A DNA stretch of 64,000 nucleotides from Pipra filicauda (taxonomy: Eukaryota; Chordata; Aves; Passeriformes; Pipridae). Location: positions 5,704,001 to 5,768,000 of the forward strand of contig NW_024104421.1 of the NCBI RefSeq assembly GCF_003945595.2. Direction: 5' to 3'. How positions within the stretch are numbered: the stretch's first letter is position 1; every line of letters starts with the position of its first letter. Position numbers and translations under genes: made by a program. Below the pieces are notes generated by a model, which worked only from the letters and a program-made list of their open reading frames with translations, searched no databases and had not been told where the DNA came from. Of this stretch, positions 27,010 to 37,303 are shown in pieces.

Positions 27010-27112
27010 TGCTGGACAACATACTTTAGCTGACACTCCTCTGAGCGGTGGGATTGGACTAGACAATTTCTGGAGGTTCCTCAGTTGTTAAGTAGTTCTG
27101 TAGTACATCACA
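27010..27112 (+). mobile_element. Degraded CR1 LINE 3' end
   Basis: Plus orientation. The segment GAGCGGTGGGATTGGACTAG followed by ACAATTTCTGGAGGTTCC matches the usual 3' untranslated words of CR1. The tail TAGTTCTGTAGTAC looks like a decayed octamer unit. The 5' boundary is uncertain. It is shorter and more diverged than the other copies. Confidence 0.68.
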
Positions 27113-27201
27113 TTTTTTTCCAAGCTCAAGTAATCTTTAACCTTTGAGACCAGCAGACTTCTGTCCATCCTCAAAACAAGCAGAACTGGGGATGCTGTAA
27201 A

Positions 27202-27222
27202 GGTCTTTCTTTAAGAAAGACC
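27202..27222. repeat. Near-perfect palindrome, 10-bp arms
   Basis: GGTCTTTCTT and AAGAAAGACC are exact reverse complements separated by a single T. It lies about 90 bases downstream of the CR1 end at 27.1 kb. It could extrude as a small cruciform or be a binding site for a dimeric protein. It could also be chance. Confidence 0.75.
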
Positions 27223-27409
27223 CTCAGATCCTTCACAGATGCTCACTGCTTCCAAACTGCAGTTTGACAGCCATGAGAATAGCCTATGATATCATTAGAT
27301 CAGCAGGTAAAATACATCTTCAGTCTATCTAAGCATTACCATCACTTATTCATTATTTAGCCTTTATTAGTTACTAAAGAACGTAATATCACTCCCTCAA
27401 CAAGTGGAC

Positions 27410-27560
27410 TGACACAGGAATAAACCTACTAATAAAATGGTGGAACAGCTGAGACGATGAGGAAGAAGTAATAGAGGTCCCATCCGGCCCTTACAGAGGC
27501 ATAATAAAGGTCTTATCTGTTCAACTAATACTGCTTCTGTCAGTCTGTGGGTTTGGGTAC
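27410..27560 (+). mobile_element. Possible solo LTR or LTR remnant
   Basis: The stretch has an AATAAA-type signal (CATAATAAAGG near 27,502) followed by a T/C-rich segment with TCTGTCAGTCTGTGGG. This resembles the end of an R region and U5 of avian endogenous retrovirus LTRs. I cannot define matching ends, a target-site duplication or a primer-binding site, and no gag or pol remnant follows. It could equally be ordinary unique DNA with a chance polyadenylation signal. Confidence 0.18.
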
Positions 27561-28237
27561 TGTCATCTTGGCACAGAGAGCTGTGTGGGTCATGGGAGCA
27601 ATGGGAGTTGGGGACAAACTGGCACCAAACATTCAGACTGCTGTGGGATGCTGTGCTTCCCCTTGAGAGACGAGACTGGTGTAGTGCCTGGTGAGTGTTA
27701 CAGCTGCAGACAGCAACTTATGGCCTAGCTGGTTAATGTTTAAATACATTGGAAGTCCCCCTGAGGGCAAAATGTGGAGGACCTTACCCCTAAACTGCTC
27801 TCCATAGCAGGTGGCAGCCTTGCTGGGGTTGGACTCTCAGCAAGCAGCTAGAAGCAGGTTATTTTCCCATGGTAGCTATCTAGAGAGTCACAGTGGAAGT
27901 TAATTTAATTCTGCAGCGGTTTACTGAAGGCAGTCTCCAATGATATATTGGTTTCAAAGCATTCCCTTTTCAGCTTAATCTCTCAGGTAGCAATTCTTCT
28001 AGATCTTCTAGGCTCCTTAAATAAAATATATCTTCTCTGTAATTCTTCTCTGTCCCCTAAAAAGAGGTAGGAACAGGCATATGCCTGATGCAATACTTTT
28101 TATGCCACAAGTATCGTTACCAAGCAACCATCCCATGTGGCTTTGGCAGAGCATAAACTTCTTCAGTCACTAAGCCTTCAAACACCTGAACCAAGATGTG
28201 CCAGCAGAAAATATCAGAGATCTAGGTGAAGCAATGC

Positions 28238-28279
28238 TTTTTCCAAATCAACAAATGATTTTTCCAAATCAACAAATGA
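28238..28279 (+). repeat. 21-bp exact tandem duplication
   Basis: The 21-base unit beginning TTTTTCCAAATCAACAAATGA occurs twice head to tail with no difference. The lack of any mismatch suggests a recent slippage event. It adds seven codons to a chance open frame there, which has no other coding sign. Confidence 0.92.
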
Positions 28280-31200
28280 TTAAGGATGATTACCATACAT
28301 CAGCACTATGGCTATCATGCACATTTTCCAAAATGTTGCCACAAATGAATGTTTACTTGCATGTGAAGATTAATTATATCTGTTGGTGTGAGGAGGCAAA
28401 CTCTCAGGTTGTCAGTATTCTAAATATTTTTATTATGCATTCTGAATGAAATTGGAAAAACATTCCCAGCTTCCACCCCCGACTAGAATAAAGGGAGAGA
28501 TGAGAGACTTGCCGGTTCCAACCAAATGCTCTCCCATCAAGTCCTACAGGTAGCAATTTGTGTCATCACAAAGCTAGTGTAAAATTATCTTACCTTACAG
28601 TGACATTACTGACTGGTCTTCCATTTCACAGTCATTAGAATAAAATTTGTGTACTTTGCTCAGCTTCCAGATTTGTGGCTGTGAGGCTTTTTTGAGTTTG
28701 TGCAAGTGCGTAGTCAAAGGTGAAGGATCAACAAAGGTGAAGATTTAACTCATTGCAACTCAGTTGGCTACAGTCAGTTGTCATCTTCTGGGGACTATCT
28801 GTAGAGTATATTTTTATATGCCCAGTGGATTAAAGTAGCAGAAAACAAAGTAGTTGGAGACGCATATCAAAATCTGTGGGCATAGATACAGTGACATTCC
28901 AACTGGAGGACATGAGCATCAGCCAAAATAGGCCAGTCAGGTAAGAATTTTCAAAATGTATTACCACTACCTGAAAAGAGGCAATTTCCAGTTAATCAAC
29001 CTTCCGTTTGCTTCTCTGCTCATTGAAGGAGTTGACATTCTGCAGGAGCACAGCTTGGTTCCTCACACGGAAAGGTCTTATAGTCCATTAAATCCTCTTA
29101 GTCCATAAATAGAAACAGGAGTTAGAGACCTTTGCAAATGAGAACATAACTATATACAGTTACATTCATCTGTCTGAAAAAAAAAAAAGAAGTGGTGGAA
29201 ACCAGCAGGAAGATGATGAAATTACCGGTACTTAAGGTCATGTATTTGCTCTATACTGGTATCTGGTTTAAAAATGTAAGTGTTATGATGTACATATATA
29301 AATTATAGCACGCAGAATCTTGCAAATACAGAGGCCAAGTTTGTCCTTTCACATACAAATAAATATCCAAGAGCTAAGAACAACAGGGCCCAAGGTCCAT
29401 TCAACAGCTGTGTGATTGAATAGGTTTGACAGTTCCAGTACCTCACATGCTATAGATGCAGCATTCAAAAGTGTTTGAAGACTTCATAGCACATAGAAAA
29501 ACCCACAAAATTGATCCTGACCAAGTGACTGACTCAAAGGCACAAATTTCTCTTTTTTATTTCTTGAAGCTGATTCCTGGTAGAAAGTTCCTAAGACATA
29601 ATCCCAGCTTCCAAAATGTACCACTTCACAAAGAGGAAGACTTTTGAGATATAGCTATAAATGTTGCCCTTTGTGTTTTGTGAGGAAAAGGAATCATGAG
29701 GTATCTCATCCTATTTTGATCTTTCATGTAAAATTTCTTTGAATGGCCTTTCACTGAATGCAAAAGGGCAGGGAGAAAACTCTGTATGTTATTTCCTTCA
29801 GCATTTTATGGTTCTAGGACTGTCTCCTGTCATCATGTATCATCTCTTAACGTGTGATTTGCCTTGGCTTGTGGACCCTGGCTTTTTGAGACTTCAGTGT
29901 ACCACTTTTTATTTTTTGTTAATAAAAAAATCTACAATTAAATCAATGGAATTATACAAACAACCATGACTCAGATAAGTGCTCTGCTAATGCCTGCTAG
30001 TCTGGACACTGTGCTATTCCTTCTCATTATTGCAAAAAGGGACATAAAACTCAGGTAATAAAATGTTCTACTGCACAGATGAAATGTCGCCAAAGTCCGA
30101 TCTTCATTTTTTTTTTCGGTGTGTCTGTCAGTCCTAGTACTAGACAGCATGCTTATCATTGCTGTTAATTTTTTTCTTTTCAGGAATCATTTGTTTTCAG
30201 AGCAAATAACTAGTTTTTACTAATTTCTATTGATTTGATATTAAAATATCGTAATATGCAATTATTAGTTGCATTTTGTTGGTGTATGCAGAAATAAAAT
30301 TTTGAGGCCCAATAAAAATTCTTCTGAAAATACAGGGAACTGACTAGTGTCCTGAACAAAATGCCCAGTGGTAATTTTTAATTTTTGAGTTTACTTGGTA
30401 CCTCCACAACTTTATCTTTGCACTTCGCAGGGTGAATATGCATGGAGATTAGATTTACTCTGCAATATCTGAATCACACTCTTTCCTGCCAATTAACACC
30501 AAAGCCAAAAAAAAAAAGGCTTAATCTGCCCAGTAGGTGAAGAAATTTCACAGGTAGCTAAAAGTAATTTTTCCTGAGTTTAGTATACAGTGTTAATATA
30601 TTTGTAGTATTCAGAGATCCTGATCAAATCATGTCTTTTTTGTACTGTTGCATAAACACATGCATATTGCTAATTAGAAGTTCTTTTAAAATTGAAATCA
30701 TATTTCCATATTTTGGGAAAGGGATTTCAAATTTTTTTGCACTCAAAATTGTGTGCAGCTACATTGTATATATGTGGATAAAGGCTTTTTTCAGATTAAT
30801 AAGGATTCGCTTATTTTTGTTGAGTTCCTCTCCAGTTCAAGTTGGGTAAGCAAGTCCAACAACAGTGTGACAGCTTTTCCCACTTACGAGGACACCACTT
30901 ACATCAGTCTCCAAGTTTTCCTGTGGAACTGTGTATTTAATATTCTTTCTCCTGGGAAGTAAATGGAAAAACCCAAAATTAGTCACCATGGAATGTCAGT
31001 GTCCACTCAGCACTGTTTTGCCATACAGCTCTTTTTGTGGATAATGGAAAGATAATTTGATATATTACTTTCTGTTTCATTTTAGGACACATGCCTTATA
31101 GCTTTTCAAGTGTAATAAAGATATGACATGTGCAATAACCTTTTCTTTCATTGTGAATAAAAATGTGTTATAATAAAATAGGCTGGCAGAATTCCATCAA

Positions 31201-31339
31201 CCAGAACACTTCGACAAGTAACTTGCTTCAATTAAAAAGTAAGTGGAGGAGGAAAAGAATGTCAGTTTGTCTTTGAAACCAGGAACATGCAGGATCTCAC
31301 AACACAATTTTTTTTTAATGTTTTGAGGCAACAATACAA

Positions 31340-31470
31340 CAGCTAATAAATTCATTATTTATCTAATTTGCATTTTAGATGATTTCTTAATTAATTTTTG
31401 AGCTTTCTTTGACATGTATGACTCTATAAATTGCATTAAAATGTGATTAATTCTGCTGGTATCAATCAAC
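31340..31470. other. Possible conserved regulatory block
   Basis: The block contains a POU-type octamer word (ATTTGCAT near 31,368) and several homeodomain-type TTAATTAA and ATTAATT words within 130 bases, without simple-repeat structure. This is the style of a vertebrate developmental enhancer. Such words are also common by chance in DNA this AT-rich. Confidence 0.15.
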
Positions 31471-33960
31471 TGTTAAGAAAAGAGAAGCGAACTTCCTAGA
31501 GATTTCCATCTCCAGAGTCCATGTTCTGCAGAACTTTCATCTTCCAGCAAAGCTTGGATTTAGATAAAATGCATGCCTATCACTTTCAACAATTATATAA
31601 ATATATTTTTCAAGCATGCATTTCCATACCGTCTTGTTTCACCAGAGGAGATTTTATCAACATCCGATGAATGTATTACCTGCTTTTGCCCAATTCTGGT
31701 TAAATTATAATGACAATATTACTAATGTTAATAATACCAATGTTTTAGGGGCTTCTTAATCTGTATATATAGTGGGGGAAACAAACTACTCTGTCTTCCC
31801 ACGAGTTAACCTGGAGATGGGAAGTCTTGTAATGAAGATTATCCTCTCGAGAAGAACCAACCTGTAGGAATGCTCTGAGATTTGACTTTCTACATTATAT
31901 CAAATCACTAATCATGGCAATTCTGTAGCTTGGGTCTTCTCCTTATTAATTCAACTGCTTCTTTCCCCCTCTGTCTCTTCCATTACTCCTCTTGGTCTCT
32001 TTCTTTTCTTCATATTACTACTCTTAGTCTTTAGGTACTTGCACAAGAAAAATACCAAAGAGTAATAATAAACAGAGACAGAAGTGCCCTGCTTTTCTGC
32101 AAGTAATCTTTATCTTTGTAAAAGATTTCATTTTCCATCCTTACATAAATCATGACCGTTTTTAGGCTTGAAACTGGCAATTGTAAGTGTTTGTTAGCTT
32201 CTCAAAATATACCTTTAGAAATAATTATCGTTGGTGAGAAAGGAAAATTATTTTGATACATAAGTATTAAAATGTGAAAAAAACCCTCAAGCTGTGCTGT
32301 ACTCTCTAAAAGAAAAACATATAACTTCATGGTTGCTTAAAATACCCATAATATGACATGAAGTTTCAATGACACAAAGTTGCAAGAAACATCCAAATGG
32401 ATTTCGCAACAGGCTCATCATCCTTTGTATAATTATCAAACAAAACATTACATATGAAACCATGACTGTATAATTAAAGGAGCACCTTGAGCACTCTGAT
32501 TCACCAGATGTCTCAAAGAAACAGTGTGGTTCAATGGGTATGACATTAAATTGGTTATTATGAGAACCAGATAATTTTCTCATCTTTGATTGCAGTGAAT
32601 TTTAGATACTTCATGTTTCAGGTTATTAATTTGTAAAATTGGTTTGGTAATGCCTGTCTCCACTTACATGTCTATGACAGAGCACTTTTAACCATGATAC
32701 CTTCAAATATGCAGGAGGAAAAAGAAAGACTTTTAAGAAGGAGGACAATACTGAAACAGATTGATCTTTTTAGTCTTCTGGCTCAACAACTGTGCAATAC
32801 TTAACACAGAATTATTCTTCCAACTGTAAGTACTCCTAACTGTCATGGCCTCAGTTTTTTCGGCATTTTCTACTCCTTAAGATAAGGTGAATGTGGTAAT
32901 TCTCCTGTGTCTGTCCCATATTCTCCTTTATAGGGACATGACTAGACTCTAACAGTATCTGCAAGAATGGCCAGTCATACACAACATACTAAAAGGTACA
33001 ATGGCAAAGTGGTTTCAGGAAGGATATAAGCAAGCAAAACAAATTAAAGATGAGAAAGTGGGGAGTACTACCAGGAATATTCAACAAGAGAGTGCAGGCA
33101 TGGATGGTTTAAAGTACATGGAGGTCATGATGCCTTAATGTTTTATTACCTGGTTTGAAGGAGGAGGATAGTTTGATTGATGAAACTATAATTTTCTCTG
33201 GCCTGTTAAAGAATTAAATGTTGTTTTGCTGGAATTCATTTATATAACATACTCTAAATCAGAGGGCCATCTTAGATCAATCTTTTGTTTGCTACCCTGT
33301 TTAGGAATGAATTGTATCATTTGTTTTTGTTCTGAGCCAGTGGACACAACTTGCCTATTGGGACTTCAACGTGGGAGAAAACTGTCCTAAACACACAGAA
33401 AACTGTACACATTGACTAGGCAAGAAATTTTCCCCTAAAGTAATCTCAAGCTCACCAGGGCATGAAGAGAAGTCACTTGGTTAGCAAAAGTCTGTGCATT
33501 ATTCCTTGAGATTCAAAATAACTTTATTTGGAAATCACAGTCAAAAATAAAACGTGTTCTACACTTCCTCCTATGAAATGTATCATTACCTTTTTAGAAA
33601 CCAAAATTCAATTCCTTTAGAGGTAGAAACAACACACAGTCTTGTGTAGCCTTGGTGCAAGTATTGTCTTTGACCTAAGGAGAAGGGATTCAAGGACAGC
33701 AGAAGGGTTTTTCCTAGCAATCCTGGTGAAGATCTAAGGTGAAGGGAGCAACTCTTAAGGATATAGCAGCAGATACCCACACAATTACCACGGTCATGAC
33801 ATCTCTGCAAAGGTGACTGATCAATACCAGTTACACGACATGCATCTCACACCCAAAGAATGAAAAACATCAGCTCATTTTCAGCAGGTCATCAAACATT
33901 CAAGAGCAAATATTAAACCTCACTCGTCTCTGAGGCAGAACAGATCCAGAATTAGAAAAG

Positions 33961-34146
33961 CTGCTGGCAGAGGGTGCCTTTGCCACCTTGTGAAAAGAAA
34001 CACAGCAGCACTTCGGGGTGTGGGGGCCCTGGGGCACCACTGCCACCAGCCCTGAGCACGGTGGCACAGCCACGAGCAGCCACGATGGAGCACAGCCTGC
34101 TCCCTGCTACCGAGCCCTTCCTTTGCACACCACGGGCGGGGGACTG
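33961..34146. other. Compact GC-rich patch with CpGs
   Basis: From 34,021 to 34,140 I count 84 G or C in 120 bases (70%), against clearly AT-rich flanks. CpG dinucleotides are clustered (for example CTTCGGGG, CACGAGC, CACGATGG, TACCGAGC, CACGGGCGGG), although avian DNA is usually CpG-depleted outside islands. Repeated GCCACGA words suggest slight internal repetition. Open frames on both strands (135 codons on minus) are expected from the low stop density. It is too small for a classical CpG island. It could be a small promoter, an exon of an unannotated transcript or an old GC-rich insertion. Confidence 0.45.
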
Positions 34147-34835
34147 ATACACTTATATTATGGCTCACAGCTCCCCAAAAATAAATCTTCCCTGGGGTTC
34201 TGGCAAGGAAAAGGAGGCAGCTAAAGCAAACAGAATGATCACATGATAATGAAACATGCAGCGCCAGAGGTACCTTGGAAAGATATGAAATGCTTTGATT
34301 TTTTTTCCCCAAAGATGAAAGAAACAAAAGTTCAATATAACCAATAATTAATTTAGAGTAAATTATTTTCCAATTGTTTTAGTTTCACTCAGCTCAACAT
34401 GTTAGTTATTTTCCTCCCCTTCTTGTTGGATGTTTCAGCTATTTTCAGGAGATAAAAGATGTTTCACTCCAAAGAAATAGAAGAAGCCTTTTTACTATTA
34501 TTATTTGGAACTGTAGATAAGAGAAGTCTGTAAAAATAATTCCGGGGACAGACTACCTTGAAATTTGTTTGACAGAATTCATGAAACAACTTTATCAAAG
34601 TCTTAATAAATCACAGTCTCTATCCACTCCTAGACTGAGAATAAACAAAGATAGTAATTAATATTTTAAGAAGTTGCCTGTTTCTTCCTTACGATTTTAG
34701 GAGTTCTGGGGAACCATACCGTGAGACACAGGATTTTAGCTTAGTTTATAATCTGAATTTTTGCAGTGCTTTATTTCAGTTAGAGATGGTGGAATTTGTT
34801 GCTTAGAACTCTGTACAAATACAAATTTGTTCTGT

Positions 34836-34855
34836 CAATCCTTCTTTAAGGATTG
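34836..34855. repeat. Short perfect hairpin
   Basis: CAATCCTT pairs exactly with AAGGATTG across a CTTT loop. An adjacent ACAAATTTGT palindrome lies about ten bases upstream. Hairpins of this size are expected by chance in 64 kb. Confidence 0.6.
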
Positions 34856-35454
34856 TTGCTATTTTTTTTGCTGTGTCTGATAAAACTTCAAAAAGATAAA
34901 ACTTATCACAAGGAAGACACTTTTAAAGGAAAAAAAGTCCAAAGTTAAATAGGCATAATTTTAAAACGTGACCAATTTAACGAAAATCAGGATGATTTTC
35001 AGTTTATATTTAGACTGTAACAATACTTGTGCACATATTTTATGGGAGATATGGACACATAAAGAGTGAATTTATGACTTTATAGTTTAAAATGTGCCAT
35101 TTTCAATGACCTAAAGACTTCCCACATGAAGTAAATCAGAAAGATATAATTAGCCACTAAGAAAAAAACTGTACCTATGGGTTTTGCTTTTCTCTTAAAC
35201 AAATAAACTTCTACTAATATTTCATGCAAATAAAGTGAAATCTATCAGAATGCAACCAGGAAATACTTCTGTCTGATGTTTTCATAGCCTTCAAAATATT
35301 CTGTTAGTTGTTTTTCTGAAAACTTTTCTGATGTTTAAGTTCACTATTTGAAGGTGTGATACAGCTGGGGAAAAGCTGTTAGACATTGCCTATGAGAAGG
35401 ACTTGTTACTTTGCTAAGTCAAAGTGCCAGCCATGTCATTTGATTTCACAAAGA

Positions 35455-35715
35455 AAATGTGCCAAGGCTGGGGAAGAAACTGGCCAGGTGTGGGAATAAG
35501 GCCCCAGGTAAAAAGGACAGTGACCGAGGCCTGAACAACACACGGATTCCAGTCAAGTGGTCTGAGATGTCTTCAGGAGTCCAGCTGTGTGAAGGTGGAG
35601 TGCACTGCAGTGGCAAGGGATGGAGCACCTGGAGAGGTGTCTGTGAGGGTCCAGTGGGGAGTGAGGGGGAAGGATTTGCAAGGCTAAGCAGGACTGTGTG
35701 TGATGGAAAATGAAG
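35455..35715. other. GC-richer, purine-rich block
   Basis: By count, 102 of 180 bases from 35,521 to 35,700 are G or C (57%). The plus strand is G-rich, with many GGAG and GTGAGGG words. A donor-like CCCAG|GTAAAA occurs at about 35,506. Open frames on both strands overlap here (84 codons plus, 60 minus). Sharp borders with AT-rich flanks suggest an exon of an unannotated noncoding RNA or an old insertion. I recognise no family. Confidence 0.3.
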
Positions 35716-37278
35716 GTATGGTTTTATGCTGTTTGTAGGTTAATGTGAGGATATAGGGAAGTGTAGCCTGAAGAAAGGGCCTCTAGAAGTAGAGAAAGGA
35801 AGGACTATGCAGACCCACCAAAGTTCAGATATTGGCCGAAGCAGTGACTGAAATGCCTCTCTGGAGATAACAAAACCATGTCTTACTCAGAAGACTTCCT
35901 GGGCAACATTCAAGGTAGATAGTTGGATGTGTTTTGTATAATAGACTGTTATGCTACCATTTTCTATACACACAAAGGGAAGGCAGGGAATATATATACT
36001 TTTAAGGGTTATAAAATGAGGAGCACGATGAAGAAGCTGAAAGGAGTAAATTTGAGCCCATGGACTCTACTCACACTTTTTTTTTATAGCTGTAATAAAC
36101 TCTTATATGGTAAATTCTGGTTGTGGACATCTTCTGTAAGGATATCAAACACCAAATACTGAAAATGGAAATAAGCATGAGACCACCTACGTCTAGTTTT
36201 GAGGATGCAAGCAAGAAATAATATTTTATATTAAGATTAAAAAAAAAATGGCTTTTTTTTCCCAAACATCAAACAAGATAGCATGCAGAGCAGTTTCCTT
36301 AACAACTACAACATGCAAACACCTCTTAGATGATAATGGAAAACCAATTATCTCACCCCTCCACACTGTGATGGTCATGAGCTGAGTCTATCACTTTAAA
36401 CTGAAGATTGACCATGCCGAGTATTTCAGGGAGAAAAACAAAGAATTGGGCTTGGTACAGAAATGGTGAACATAAAGCTGAGTCCCTGTTATGTGTACAG
36501 CAGAGCAGCAAGCAGCCAAGCCCCTGAATTTCAGCTGAATGAACTGCAAAATCAGGGAATGATTCAATGAAGTTCAATCCATTTGGGTGTATTCCCTAGA
36601 GCAACTGGAAGTGTTAGGACTTGAGAATAGCATTAAATCATTATAAAGTTCTAGTCAGAAGTGTACCCATATCTAGTTCTCAAATGAAAAATTACATCAG
36701 AAAGGAGGCAAGGACTGATCTTGTCCTACATCTACCAGCAGGAAGCATGAAAGCTCCTGCCAGTAGGAGCCAGAAAGGCTCCTGAAGAGAACATGCCTAA
36801 CCTGCCTAACCAACTCTGAACAGCAGAGAAACCATGGAACCTTTCTGAGTTTCAGAGGACAATGGAGGAAAAAAAAGGGGGAAAATGATGGTTGCTATTT
36901 GCAAAGACAGCAGTGGAATCTTTCCAGCATTTGTTTTTGTAAGACTGTGAAAAGCTGGGTGAAACAGAAGCTTTAAGCACTTCTTGGGAAACCCGAAGGA
37001 AGAGGGTATAACTACATTTCATAAATATGCTTTCAGTAATACTCACAAGTACGGGTCATATATCACAGTTAAAATTTTGGAACCACAAATGAAGATTTTG
37101 GCAGCAGACAAGTGTCACACTTTAACCCCAACTGGCAACTCAGCCCCGCACAGGCACTCGCTCACTTCCCTCCAGTGGGAAGGGGAAGAGCATAGGAGGA
37201 CTAAAAGTAAGAAAACTAGTGGGTTGAGGTAAACACATTTTAATAAATAAACAAAAGCAATACATACAAGTAAAGCGT

Positions 37279-37303
37279 GGAATTAATTCAAGGAATTAAT
37301 TCA
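37279..37303 (+). repeat. 13-bp tandem duplication
   Basis: GGAATTAATTCAA is followed directly by GGAATTAATTCA. Each unit contains the palindrome GAATTAATTC. It is a small slippage duplication without evident role. Confidence 0.9.

Larger units (their letters stand above)
27561..33955. other. AT-rich unique sequence, no gene seen
   Basis: No supportable gene in about 6.4 kb. At 27,560-27,880 composition is closer to balanced. A donor-like CTG|GTGAGTG lies near 27,690. Short A runs occur at 29,178 and 30,508. The minus-strand frame of 98 codons at 32,287-32,583 has no motif I recognise. Confidence 0.55.

Noticed and set aside
33920..34327. Minus-strand frame of 135 codons over the GC-rich patch
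   Set aside because: High GC lowers stop frequency and the plus strand and another minus frame are also open. The translation is rich in R, W, C and G with no recognisable domain.
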